DNA of 64,000 bases from Datisca glomerata (lineage: Eukaryota; Streptophyta; Magnoliopsida; Cucurbitales; Datiscaceae), in contig QANY01007449.1 in NCBI GenBank assembly GCA_003255025.1, positions 682,001 to 746,000 on the forward strand, read 5' to 3'. This document shows positions 35,381 to 46,850 of this stretch, in pieces (positions within the stretch are counted from its first letter, which is position 1; every line of letters begins with the position of its first letter). The notes under the pieces were generated by a model, which was not told where the DNA came from, searched no databases, and saw nothing but the letters and a program-made list of their open reading frames with translations. Position numbers and translations under genes: made by a program.

Positions 35381-35507
35381 CTATTATAATGACGGTTTTT
35401 TTAAATGACTAAACATGACAGTCTAGTAGATGACAGTCGATCAGCCGTCAGTATATGGTTATAATGACGGGTTTTACCCGTCATCTAACCTTGTTTTTGT
35501 AGTAGTG

Positions 35508-36251
35508 TGATATATCGTATGTAAGTAGGTACACATTTATGTTTATATACACAGCGTTTTATGATTTTAGATATCTATATACCATGATAGTATCCACGTT
35601 AAGATCGACATCAATGAACATGATCACACACAATAGACGTCTGATTATCTTTAAGCATAATTCTCAATTCTTTAAGTTATATTCCACAAACTCCAAATTA
35701 CATTATTCCTCTTTCGCTAGAAACACCTATTAGAGTATTTATTTTGTAAATCTGTAGCACCATTAGTGTAATTAACCATGAAAATGTTTTCTATTTTGAA
35801 AACAATAATTAAGAACTTAATGAAAGCTTGACTCCTTTCTCCTAGTAATAATAATATCACTCTTCTTATAATGGAAACCATTAATTTACAAGACACGCAA
35901 TTCATTTAAAACATTTATTTATCAAGTTAAGCCTAGACACTCACACTGTATAATTAAGTAAGATGGGTCGAGATTCTTTTTAGAAAATTGGACAAGCCAA
36001 GTCATTAAAAAATGCAATAAAAAGTATCATAAATCACAATAAAAAGTTTATAGATTAGCGTATTTCGCATATTTTTTTCTTTTAATTTACGAAAACCGAA
36101 CATACTTTGCAAAAGAAATACTTAACACAAAGATTAATATTAAATTGGAACTAAATATCGGTTGCTGTTTTTTTTCCGTAAGAACAGTTGAGAAGTAAGA
36201 TAGTACGAGAATATATATGCATTAATTAGGTATGCTACATTGTCAACCTTA

Positions 36252-36301
<50 letters not shown>

Positions 36302-36340
36302 TACTTTTGTNCCCTGATGGTCAAGTTGTGTTAATTAATT
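35508..36340. other. AT-rich spacer with (TA)n tract
   Basis: No gene is seen. It includes the second TGA target-site copy (35508-35510) and a TA repeat at 36255-36300. Confidence 0.6.
36255..36300. repeat. (TA)n microsatellite beside an ambiguous base
   Basis: An uninterrupted TA tract of about 46 bp. The base at 36311 is n, the only ambiguous call in the window. Confidence 0.95.
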
Positions 36341-38260
36341 CTTAATTAGTAGTTTTGATCGGTCCACTCCTCGCCGCCAAATATAAAAAATACTAGACAT
36401 ATTTATACAATGTTTAAAAAATAATTCTTCATCTGACAATTTTTCTATGATCTCTAAAACGAATATTCATACAACTACTCAATTTATTGTTTGACAAGAA
36501 AAACACACACAATTTACTCATAAAAACCAATGAATTTTTGCGATCAATAGATACCGAACTTAATAACAGCTAGTCAAATTCGATTTCATTAACTGTCTTC
36601 AGAAATAAAATATCATACTTTGAAATAAAATTCTCATCTGTGAGAACCTTGAGTAAGCCTCGCTTACTGGTATCAAAGCGATTCTTCCTGTTAGCTTACT
36701 GGTATCGAAGCAATTCTTCCTGTTACTTTTACTGAACAAACAATTTTATGAGTAATTTACTTTACGACCTGATGGAAATGTGTAATTTTAGGTCTACATG
36801 GAGAGATTTTATATCAATAGAATTTTAAAAAGAAGAAGTAAATCGAACCGAAACTTATATACAAAATGACGTCGTTTTACACCCCTGTCCAATTTTTCCT
36901 CTAAACCCTTCAATACGACGTTGTTTTGCCTCTACCCCTATATATAACTTGAAAATTTTGGATTTGGGTTCATTTGTCTCTCTCCTTCTCCAAAATCTTT
37001 CATTCGTCTCCAAAATATCTCCTTCGTTTGTCTCAGAACTCCAAAATCTCTCCTTCGTCTCTCTCCTTCATCTCCCTCCTTATGAGTTCTCAGTTCGTAT
37101 TTCTCCTTCATGTTCTCCTTCTCCAAAATTGCGAGTTCCTCCTTCGTATCCAAATCGATTAGATCCCTTCTAAGTTTTGAGTTCTCCTTCGCTTCTGAGT
37201 TCTAAGTCTCTGCGCTCATTTCACCTTCGTGTTTGGGACTAGGGTTGTTTCTGTTTGAAATTTAAGATTAAGGTAAGTTTTGAATCCCTTTACTACCTTA
37301 AATCTTCTGTTCATATGACATTCACGGTTTAGTTCAGTCCAGCATATAACCTAATCGAAACTTCCGGTCGGGTTCGATTTTCCTCCAAATAATCGACCGA
37401 ACCGAACTATGAACACCCCTATTTCTCAATAAGGAAGACATTTTTTAGTCGTTTGAGATTGAACTGCGTCTTTAAGGATGCAGATCAGATAGACTACAAT
37501 TAGGTTACCCAGTTGTTTCATGTAGAAAAAAAATTAAGCACACTAAATTTAAAAGTGGATAAAGTTACACAACAAGAAAATGCAACAATTGTTTTGTTTT
37601 TTTGCGTTTGTGCACGGTACTTATGCTATAACCTATTGAGGATTGAAAACCGCCGGTGTATCCACCATCCCAAGCAACGATCTTACCAGCCGCCGGAGTT
37701 ACACCACAATAAGTTTAACTGCTGCAACCGAAAATTAACCGCCGGAATAGACTGTTTTATTTAAGTTGCTGGAACCCCTTTGATTTTGAACAAATGAATA
37801 TAAGAATAGACAATTTGCTATAACTGAGTATATTCATTCAGACAAACGAATTTTCGTGATTTCTGCTTATCTAATAATATTCATTGTTTGAATTAGTTGG
37901 AGAAATTAATTGTAAGAGGCACTCGTAGACCATCCTAGATGGTATTTCAGTTATTTCAATATAATATACTCTGATTTTGTATAAAAAAAGACAGAAATGA
38001 ATGAAATGTTTGCATGAAGTGCGAAAAGAAAATACATTAATTAACCAATTTTCATTGATCCCCTTTTATAAATTGAGGAATCGAAAATAAGAATTATCTA
38101 TTTATTTGTTAGTCAAATAATTAAATTATTTTAACTACAGCTACGGATTTATACGCTTAATTATTTAATAAATCTTTTAAATTTACAGGAATCTTGGATT
38201 TTACTCAATTTATAACTCTAATCTTGAGTGTACTTGGTTTATGGTTTACAAGTTTATAAT
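36341..38260. repeat. Diverged duplicated block, partner of 57830-63310
   Basis: 36341-36830 matches 57830-58350 (shared CTCAATTTATTGT and GACAAGAA words and surrounding order). 37990-38260 matches 63050-63310 (CTTAATTATTTA, then TACTTGGTTTAT). The middle, 36840-37430, is a repeat shared with 60990-61550. Confidence 0.7.
36840..37430. repeat. Dispersed repeat, copy 1 (possibly hAT-like MITE)
   Basis: It shares ACCGAAACTT...ACAAAATGACGTCGTT and TTCACGGTT(T/G)AGTTCAGT with 60990-61550. The right end reads CGAACTATGAACACCCCTA, the reverse of a TAGGGGTGTTCA-type end. The left end is unclear. The TIR family is a guess. Confidence 0.5.
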
Positions 38261-38465
38261 GTGATTCAAAGTCTTCGGTAGCAAAATCTCAATTAAATTA
38301 ACATAAATAAAACTGATAATAAAATATCCCTGCATAATAACTCAAATCTGTCAGCCACGTAATTTTCATATAATTAAGCATGAAGAAACTATCCCCATCA
38401 ACCAATTCAGAGAGAGATAAATTTTTTAACTAATTTGGTAACGAGGGACGCATTTTGATATAATC

Positions 38466-38690
38466 ACTACAAGGTTTTGGAGAAATTGTATATTATTCGT
38501 TGGAGAATCATTACAATATATACAGAATACAAGATAATGAAATAAGGAAATAAACTACACATATTACACTTTCAAGTGAATCTTGACGGTCGTGGAAATG
38601 CAATTGCCAATTATATGCAAAATCACAATAACCATGGAGTTATTGGGGCTACTGGTGCAATTGATTAGGAGGGGATTCTTTCCTTTTTAA
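38466..38690. mobile_element. Insertion present only in copy B (LTR-like fragment)
   Basis: Copy A runs continuously across this point. Here about 225 bp are flanked by ATCAC repeats (about 38463-38467 and 38690-38694). The inserted GGAGAATCATTACAATATAT run resembles the end of a copia LTR. The element family is uncertain. Confidence 0.6.
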
Positions 38691-39012
38691 TCACAAGAAG
38701 CGTGGATTTACAGTTTGCCGATTTCTTATATTGCTCAATTCATCCGGATCGAACTTACATACATGCGTGTCAAATTTCCCAAAATCAACATTTCAGAACT
38801 TACAACCAAAAAAGCATTTACCATAATCCACACAATAGTCTACACAAAACCAATAATTCTCTTAATGATCAATCTACCTAATATTTATTTTCCCTCATTT
38901 TGATATATTGTTATTGATCTTGTCTGTCTTATTTGTTATTACCATTAATATGATTACGTTTCCGGTGTATGCATTGCCATCAGGACTGTTCAATCTACAT
39001 GGACTCACCGGC

Positions 39013-40264
39013 TCAAGCATCATCTCTGTCTTGCTCAGTGAAAGAGTGGCGGAAGTGGCATCTGTGGCCATACGGACAGGTTCCACCAGAAATTACCATC
39101 CTGCACACCTCCGTCTTGTAGCGTGGGTGTCGTATCACTGGGCGTAGCTCCTTGATTCCGTGAGCGAATCTGCAACGCTCGCCGTAAGGACACGCGCCAA
39201 TCTCTTGCCATTTGTTGCATAGCTCCGTTTTCAGCATCCCCTGATTGTACACCTCGAACTCAATGGCCTCATCCTCTGTCATTCCAGCCCCACCTCCACC
39301 GATTCCCCCGGCCGGCACATATACTCGTTGCTGCATACACAATGAGTAGAAAGCCTCCGTTCAGTTAATATAGATTTTCTTAGACGTCGCATAGGGCAAG
39401 ACGGACAGATTATAATTGAATTCCACTTAAAGTTATTCAGTAATATAATTGGAAATGTTTGCAATAGGAACGAAAGCATTCGCTGATTCGCAAACTCACA
39501 GATCCAGATATGAGTTGACTCGGAACTCGTGGCTGAGTTGAAGATTGACTTGGACCGCCAGGGTTCGTGCCAGGCTGGTTCGCCTTCAGATAACCACTGG
39601 ACCGGACTGAAATGCTCTTCGGAAACGATATCCGCTCCAAATTTCTCCTCTCGAACTGGTTATTTTCGATCACGCTCGTCGGACTTATATCAGATACTGA
39701 TTCTTCACAAATATTGTCGTCCCGAGCAGCATCTCGGACACTTAGCCTACGAAAATCGCTAAACAAAGATCGATCTGTATAGCTATTAGAGGCAAGAAGA
39801 TTCTGGATCGTGGGCGGCGAAGAAAGAGCCAATCGGAGTTCAGCGTTCTCTCTGAGAAGAGAGTCATTTTCCTTCCTGAGCTCATGGAGGCGACTGAGGC
39901 AGAGATCGTAGTGAGTATAAATCTCCTGACATTCCAGTATAAGTTGAGCCTGGTAAAGAAGGCGGTCAGTATCAACAAGGTCTCCCGTAAAATCCCGGTG
40001 GAGATCATCTTCAACAGAATAGCACGTTGAGGGCGTGAAAGAGAGGGAGTTCGGAAGAGACGATTTTGGCGGGAAAACGGGGCGGTACATGGAATCGAAA
40101 CTTGTGCCGAACTTTTCAATTTCGGATGAATTGGCGCGAAGACTTTTAGAGGACGGCGATAATGGAGGTTGAGGCGCTGACATTGGCAAGGCGGTGATTG
40201 TGGTGGTGTTGGAGACGAGTGGAGGAGACTGGTCCTCCATGGAAGGAGCTGAAAAAGAAGACAT
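39013..40264 (-). CDS. Tandem CCCH zinc-finger protein, C3H14/C3H15 type (copy B)
   Basis: Paralogue of the gene at 27.2-28.5 kb with the same exon structure: 40264-39500 (255 codons, donor GTGAGT) and 39330-39013 (acceptor ATGCAG), about 360 residues. It starts eight residues earlier ([12 protein letters not shown]) and stops five residues earlier (ends DRDDA). Both C-X8-C-X5-C-X3-H fingers are intact ([20 protein letters not shown] and [20 protein letters not shown]). Exon 2 is almost identical to that of copy A, while the N-terminal half has many replacements, the pattern expected if the RNA-binding part is under purifying selection. The two genes may therefore differ in partner binding or expression rather than in RNA target. 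Confidence 0.92.
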
Positions 40265-40346
40265 AAGAAAAGATAGAATCTCAGCTAATTAAGCAGTTAC
40301 GCACTAAGCCGGAGGAGAGAAAGTGGAACGAGAAGGAAAGAACTGC

Positions 40347-40354
40347 TATTTATA
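40347..40354 (-). promoter_or_regulatory. TATA box of CCCH gene copy B
   Basis: The minus strand reads TATAAATA about 85 bp upstream of the first Met. It is in the same context (AACTGCTATTTATA on the plus strand) as in copy A. Confidence 0.65.
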
Positions 40355-41309
40355 AGAAGCTGGACAGAGGAGTAGGAATCAGATGCTTCTCAATGCAAGA
40401 AAAGATCAAGAGGAACGGAAATGAAGTGATAGCTCTTTCCGATCATCAGCAAAGGAAGCAGCTGATGGTTTGGACTACCAATGATAGTTTGTTTCACAAC
40501 CGTCTGATCAATACATTCTGATAAAAAAATGGTTGTCTTCCACAAGGAAAACCCTTCTTGCAATGAGAGCTAAATCGGTTACAGTAGCACTAACAGAACT
40601 CAATGACAGTTATATATATAAATCACAGAGAGTATATTAAAAGCAGTTTTGAGTAAAACAGACTAGAGAGGAAGGTTTGTTGGTTCAAATGGGAAATGTT
40701 TTGACGTGGTATCCAAGAATACGGTGGTTTTCAAGACCTTTAATTACGTAGTTAGGAGTTTGGATTAAGACATAGACTGATCAAATTTTAATTAGATTTT
40801 AATTGATTAATTGATTTATTGACTTGTAATTTTAAATTGTCCAATTTTGAATTATTGTATATTTTAAATATTTTAAGTTGGTTCATTAAAGAAATAATCA
40901 TTCTGATGATAAAACAAAATGATAATTAAGAAACAAGCGAGAATAAAAGGGGTGTGGATCGTTAAAGTTACATGAATATATAATTAAATATATATTTTTT
41001 TGTGTGGTTTTGGGTAAGATTTGAAGATAAATAATCAAAATATAGATTGGGGTTTGCTTATTACTCACAACTTTAACTAACTAACAAAATATGGCCCTCT
41101 CCTTTTGGTGCGTCCGCCCCAATGATCAAAATCTCATTCCAAAGATTCTTTTATAACCAACTACTTTGTTATTGTTCACTAACACGTACTATTATTTGTG
41201 TTTCTATTTATGTGTGCATGTATTTATATGTAATTAGTATTGTAACTCTGTAACTATTGGTTTGACATTTAGATATATCCATACGCATATGCATTATATA
41301 TACACATGC

Positions 41310-41358
41310 CACTACAAGAAAAACGTTATATTGCGATGGTTGAATGGACCATCATGAC
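41310..41358 (+). mobile_element. CACTA-type 5' terminus, interrupted by a copia element
   Basis: CACTACAAGAAAAACG begins at 41310 and is followed by GCGATGGTTGAATGGACCAT. Beyond the copia insertion, 43946-44100 continues with repeated ACCATCGCAA/ACCGTCGCAAC words, which look like its subterminal repeats. No 3' end was found. Confidence 0.6.
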
Positions 41359-41626
41359 AGTTAATATATAGATGAAAGTAAGGGTAGTTATTTTTAATTA
41401 GTCTTAACTGTTGGGGTTAGTTTTATAATTTTGCTATCTGTCTTTGTCGTTAGTAAGGGTTGGACATTATCTCATTTCTTCTTTGTTTTTTGTTAAGGAG
41501 TATTACAGAGGGTTTTCTTCTTCTTCTTCTCCATCTCTACTTTTTTCTTCTGCCTTTGTCTTCTCTTCAAGCTTTCCTTATCTTTCCACATGGTATTAGA
41601 GCCAAGATAGTCTCACATCCTAATCT

Positions 41627-42000
41627 ATGGCAGATCAATTTAAAAACCCTAACCTCACTTATGAAATTCAAGAAATCGTTGCTGCCCAAATTGATTCCAA
41701 AACCAATTCGCAAACTACATCACAGATGGCTCCTACCTCTTCTTCGAATCGTGATTGCGCAGATACCCCTTCGAAAATTGTTGCCTCGCCCGTTCCTTCT
41801 AGAAATCCATATGCTTCCCCTTCACCCATCTTTCTTTTCTCTAACATATGTAACATCATTTTTAATTCGCCTTGATTCCTCCAATTCCGTCCTATGAAAA
41901 TATCAAATTTTGGCTATTTTGAAGGCTCACAGTATCTTCGGCTATATTGACGGAACAATTTCTTGTCCAACTCAGTTTATCAAGATCGGTGATGTTATTG
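41627..42000 (+). pseudogene. Copia gag N-terminal remnant
   Basis: The sequence starts MADQFKNPNLTYEIQEIV shortly after the primer site and has a Ser/Thr-rich stretch. A frame change then gives ILKAHSIFGYIDGTISCP, the copia gag N-terminal motif (usually LxGYIDG). It joins non-gag sequence just after, marking the internal deletion. Confidence 0.8.
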
Positions 42001-42268
42001 AACCAACTCAGGTTATATTGCTTTAAATGATGCTAGTCAGCTGCAAGTGGCTCTGTTTTAAATTCCAACCAATTTGAAAATGTTACTACTTTTGTTACTG
42101 TTAATCTGCCTGAGTGTCCAAGACGATCTGAGACTCAAACCTCCACACACCCTATGCAAACTAGATTTAAGTCTGGCATCTCTAAAAAGAAATTATTTCT
42201 TGCTTCTTTTCCTTCTATGCATTTTGTCAAATCTGAACCGACCTCATTTTCTTCTGTTATAAATAGTT

Positions 42269-43470
42269 TTGAGCAAAGCCATGATAGATGAATATCAAGC
42301 CCTCCTTTCTCAAAATACATGGACTTTGATTCCCTTACCTCCTAACAAGAATATTGTGGGTTGCAAATGGGTTTATAAACTAAAATATAAACCAAATGGT
42401 TCCATAGCTAGACATAAAGCTCGTTTAGTTGCGAAGAGGTTTCATCAACAAGCTGGTTTAAACTATAGTGAAACTTTTAGTCCTGTTATAAAGAAATCTA
42501 CTATCATGATTTTATTCTCTTTGGCTGCCAGTTATGGATGGCCATTAAGGCAATTAGATGTCAAGAATGCATTTTTATATAGTACCTTAAATGAGGAAGT
42601 CTACATGTCACAACCTCAAGGTTTTGTTAGTTAAGCTTATCCAAATTATGTTTGTAAATTAAACAAAATCTTATATGGTTTAAAACAGGCTCCTAGAGCT
42701 TGGTTTGAGAAGTTTACTACTCATTTGCTTTCTATTAGATTTGTTGGATCTCAGGCTGACACTTCTCTTTTTGTTCATGCCACTACTTCTCTTACTTATA
42801 TTTTACTATACGTTGATGATATTATTATAAGTGGAACTTCTTTTGATTATATTAATAAAATTATGCATAATTTGTAAAACACCTTTGAGATGAATGACTT
42901 AGGTAATCTGAAGTACTTCTTAGGTCTTGAAATATCTAAAAAATCTTCTGGTATCTTTGTAAATCAGCTTAAATATGCTAAAAATTTGATTCTCAAACAT
43001 GGTATGATTCGTGCTAAACCTTATGCTTCTCCTTGTTCACCTAAATCTCCTCTATTTACTATTTGTGGTCCTCCATTATTTGATGTCACTTTCTATAGAA
43101 GCATTGTTGGTTCTCTTCAGTACTTGACTTTTACTAGACCTGATATTGCATTTGATGTTAATCAGGTTTGTCAATACATACACTAACCTACTTCATCTCA
43201 TTTAGCTGTTGTCAAACCTATTATGCGTTATATATTAGGCACTATAGATCATGGCATTTTATTTAGATCTGCCTCTCTTTCCTTGCAGGCTTTCTCTAAT
43301 GCTGATTGGGCTGGTGACCTAACAGATAGAAGATCTATATCTAGTTACATGATTTTACTTGAACCTAATGCCATATTTTGGAGTGCAAATAAGCAGCCCA
43401 CTGTTGCCCGGTCTTCAACTGAAGCTGAATACAAAGCTCTGGCTAACATCGTTGTTGAGTTAAGTTAGCT
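42269..43470 (+). pseudogene. Copia reverse transcriptase and RNase H remnant
   Basis: Successive frames give DEYQALLSQNTWTLIPLPPN, VGCKWVYKLKYKPNGSIARH, FSPVIKK, LRQLDVKNAFLYSTLNEEVY, YGLKQAPRAWFEKF, the catalytic YVDDIIISG (near 42815), LGNLKYFLGLEIS, FTRPDIAFDVNQVCQYIH, and RNase [28 protein letters not shown]. In-frame stops at about 42634, 42878, 43184 and 43467 disable it. Confidence 0.92.
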
Positions 43471-43945
43471 AAGACAGATTCTTCAAGATCTTCATGTTTA
43501 TCACACTAAAGCTTCTATCCTCTATTGTGATAACACATCAGCTATATCTCTAAGTTCTAATCTGGTTTTACATGCGAGAACGGGTCATGAAAAAGGATCT
43601 TGTAGTGCAACATGCCTCTTCCTCACATCAATTTGCTGACATATTCACCAATTCATCTCAATTTGTATTTTTAAGAGACAAACTGGTCCACAAACCGTGG
43701 ATCAGTTTGAGGGAGGGTGTTAATGAATAGATAAAAATAAGGGTGGTAATTTTTAATAGTCTTAACTGTTGGGGTTAGTTTTGTACTTTTGCTATCTTTC
43801 TTTGTCGTTAGTAGGGGTTGGACATTATCTCCTTTCTTCTTTGTTTTTGGTTAAGGAATATTATAGAGGGTTTTCTTCTTCTTCTCCATCACCGTTTCTT
43901 TCTTCTGCCTTTGTCTTCTCTTCAAGATTTCCTTATCTTTCCACA

Positions 43946-45465
43946 ACAACAGTGTAAAATTTTAAAAAAATGTTAAGATAGTTAGGGCAACCGTCGCAAC
44001 AGATTGAAGTGTTGTGAGGGTTGTAGGACAACCATCGCAATTGGTTGATAAAATGTGATGGTTCAACTTAACCATTGCAATTGACTTTGCTTCGGGAAGA
44101 ATACCCAATTTTGCAAAAAAAAAATACACAAAAATCTAGTACTTCAAATATAATTTTGAATATTTTAAATATAATTTTGTCATAAGTTTAAAAAATTATC
44201 AAATATTTTTTTTACAAAAAAAATTTTAATGTAGCAAATTGAATTAAATTTAATAATTTTTATATTTAATTAGTAACTCTTATATCCTTTTCTTTTTAAT
44301 GTATATATCTAATTCTTCCTTTTTTATCTTTCACATCCATTAATTATAGGGAGAACTTTAAAAATGGCCCATTTCCTAGCTCAAGTTGTAAAAATGTCTA
44401 AAAAAAAATTTTATTACAAAAATGGCCAAAATATGGTAATGAATTTATTTACCACCGTGTAATTTTGATAAATTAATTATTTACAATAGTCATATTTTGG
44501 CCATTTTTGTACATACAAAACTTTTCGCCCATTTTTGCAACTCTGCCCCCCCAAATCTGTCTTTTTCTACTATTTTCTCTTAATTATATGTCTCTCTCCT
44601 AAAATCTCTCTCTCCCCCCCCTTCCACGTCTTTCTCTCACTCATTACCATTTATTTTTAATGTATATATATTTAATTCTTCCTTTTTTATCTCTCATATC
44701 CATTAATTATGTCTCTCTCCTAAAATCTCTCTCTCTCCCCACTTCCACGTCTCTCTCTCTCACTCATTATATATATATATTTATATATAACTCTCTCTCC
44801 CCTTCTCCTTTTCTCTCTCACTCATATTATATATGTGTGTGTTATACATTATATTCATATTTATAATATTTTCATCTGTATACATGTGTACATATAAAAT
44901 AAATATAGATTATATATACATACACATATGCACACATATATAATATATATAATGTGTATAGTATATAACATATATAATATTTTATGTGTATGTATGTATA
45001 TAATATTTATATGTGTACACATATATAATATATGTATATATACATGATATATACATATTTTACATATTTATACATACATACATACATACACATATATATA
45101 TATATATAATATCATATGTACATATGATATATACATATTATATTATATGTGTATGAGAGTGAGACGTGGAAAGAAGATGATGTGTATATATATATATAGA
45201 GAGAGAGAGAGACGTGGAGAGAATAGGGGAGTGAGAGAGATTACTTAGCTATTTTGAAGAAAATATAATGATTTTTTAGATTACTTACCTATTTTGAAGA
45301 AAATTTTAAAAATAAAATTTTGAGTGAAAGAAGGAGAGAGACGTTGAAGGAGAATGCGAGAGAGAGAGAGAGAGAGAGATGTGGAGAGAGTGGGAGAGAG
45401 ACGTGGAAGGAGAGAGAGAGATGTGGAAGGAGAGAGAGATGGGAGAGAGATTTTAGGAAATTTTG
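43946..45465. other. Low-complexity, TA/CA- and GA-rich spacer
   Basis: Outside the MITE at 44349-44579, this is low-complexity sequence: TA/CA-rich from 44840 to 45140 and GA-rich (GAGAGAGACGTGGA-like) from 45160 to 45460. A 44285-44345 plus 44589-44650 segment is repeated at 44650-44770. No gene is supported. Confidence 0.6.
44349..44579. mobile_element. Mutator-like MITE with 9 bp target-site duplication
   Basis: The 231 bp are flanked by perfect TTAATTATA repeats (44340-44348 and 44580-44588). A neighbouring duplicate of the flanks at 44650-44770 lacks the insert, so the borders are secure. Inside are inverted arms around 44413 and 44500 (ACAAAAATGGCCAAAATATG and its complement). The size of the duplication fits Mutator-like elements. 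Confidence 0.85.
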
Positions 45466-46850
45466 CACTACTAAAAATTTGAGTTTTGGTGACAGTAGGG
45501 TATTAGCTTTTATGACAGGTCTCTTAAACCTGTCATCTAAAAAAGGCTTTGGAGTGTGAAAAAAATTTATTTTAGCTAACGTGACATGTTTTACTTAACC
45601 TGTCATAATAATTTCATCTATTATGACGGTGGAAAACTAAGCTATCATAACCAAGAATGCACAATAATAATCAACGACAGTTATAAATCACTGCCATTGT
45701 ATTGAAAATATTCAATAATTACAAAATTTCCCTTATATGCTAATCATAATTCCTTATCTTTCTATCTCTCACTTTTTCAGATTTAGAAATAGAGAGAGGC
45801 GATCGACAGAGAACCTAAGGTTCTTCTCTCGCTTCTCTTCCCTCTCTCTCTCTATCTATCTATCTCTCTCTCTCTCTCACTCACCCACTCTCTTTATCCC
45901 TCCTCTCTATCTCTCTCTCACACACAACAAGTTGTGTGCTTTGCAACCAGGAAAGAAATGTCTAATCAGTACGCTCAAGGTAGGTGAGACGGAAACAAGG
46001 GATTTACAAAAGGCCAGATGAAGTACTTACCCAAAAATGAAAATCAAACCACAAATGAACAGCCAAAAACTTAATCTTATGCTCTTCAATTCCCTTAGAC
46101 AGTCGCAACCCAACAAATCTGAAGCTGCAAATGCAACTAACAATTTTGTATTATCGAGGAGTAGGGTGCAATTGAGTGACAACGGAGACTGGGTTTCTAA
46201 CAGAACTCATGTTGGAAATTTCGTTAGTTACTTACCCCAAGACGAGGCAGTGGAGACTGGTCTTCGCATTGAGTAAGGTGGAATGGATCCACTCAAATCT
46301 TAGAGAGTTGTGGACCTTTTGAATAGAGAGTTGTCACGATCGCTCAAGTTGAACCCTAAAGAGTTTTGGAGAGAAGGTACTCCAGAGATGCTTTATATGC
46401 AACTAACTTTTGAAATTGGGATGATGCATTTTTTGCTCATTGAAATAAAAGGATATGGAATTGAGTTGATTGAATTTAATACATATCTAGGATATCACTT
46501 ATTTCATTGATATAGGTGTGCTGATAAGTGTCCATATTCTTTTGCCCATATAATATTGTTTGATGAAGATGATATGTGGGTATAAGTGATTTTTAGTGGA
46601 TAACTTTTAGTTAGCATATCTTATTTGTTTTGGAAAAGTTACTTGGACAAGCCAAAATTATTTTGTTTCCGTAGAATTCTGTTTAAAAAAGAATTATATT
46701 GCGTGAAGTTTATAGGAATTTTTGTTCTCTAATATAGGAATGAGCTCCTTTTTTCTATTAAAGTGCATGACTGCTGAAGAGTACTCTTATGAGCTAATGC
46801 CACTGTTCTTGTTGACTTTTTCACTCCTTTTTAGCGGTCAGGGATTTTGT
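45466..46850 (+). mobile_element. Second CACTA element, 5' part, same family as 29860-35507
   Basis: It starts CACTACTAAAAATTTGAGTT, with subterminal blocks (ATGACAGGTCTCTTAAACCT) nearly identical to those of the first CACTA. It then carries captured exon 1 of an ASCC2-like gene. Its right end was not found; the region is rearranged from about 46850. Confidence 0.8.
45957..46362 (+). pseudogene. Captured exon 1 of an ASCC2-like CUE-domain gene
   Basis: From ATG 45957 (MSNQYAQG, then a stop) the frame shifts to NSLRQSQPNKSEAANATN, then NGDWVSNRTHVGNFVSYLPQ and DEAVETGL. It ends RVVDLLNRELSRSLKLNPKE followed by FWRE. This matches the N-terminus of the plant homologue of ASCC2 (a ubiquitin-binding CUE-domain protein). 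The match stops at FWRE. CT-rich sequence at 45770-45950 is probably its leader. Frame breaks make it inactive. Confidence 0.85.

Larger units (their letters stand above)
29860..35507 (+). mobile_element. CACTA transposon carrying pieces of four host genes (Pack-CACTA)
   Basis: The 5,648 bp element starts CACTACTATAAAAATA and ends TTTTTGTAGTAGTG, an inverted repeat with the CACTA signature, flanked by TGA. Subterminal regions carry repeated ATGACAG/ATGACGG words, as expected of transposase-binding repeats. No transposase is visible, so it must be non-autonomous. Inside, all on the plus strand, are fragments of PIN1-type isomerase, imidazole glycerol phosphate synthase, a myosin and DDB1, in several cases with intron borders kept. 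All reading frames are damaged. The end sequence is shared with the element beginning at 45466. Confidence 0.93.
38310..41275. repeat. Segmental duplication, copy B
   Basis: Partner of 26570-29430. The order of flank, CCCH gene and upstream block is the same. It carries an extra insertion at about 38466-38690 not found in copy A. Confidence 0.88.
41359..43945 (+). mobile_element. Ty1/copia element with large internal deletion
   Basis: LTRs at 41359-41590 and 43718-43945 share about 91% identity by eye. The 5' LTR is followed by the primer site TGGTATTAGAGC (41591-41602), and the 3' LTR is preceded by a purine tract (TTTGAGGGAGGG). Gag is cut short, and the protease and integrase are gone. 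The flanking 5 bp (ATGAC and ACAAC) agree at only three positions, so the target duplication is unclear or mutated. Confidence 0.9.

Noticed and set aside
36949..37173. Ser/Phe-rich plus-strand frames
   Set aside because: CT-rich repeated wording (TCTCCTTCGTCTC) in a dispersed repeat produces them; there is no splice or family support.
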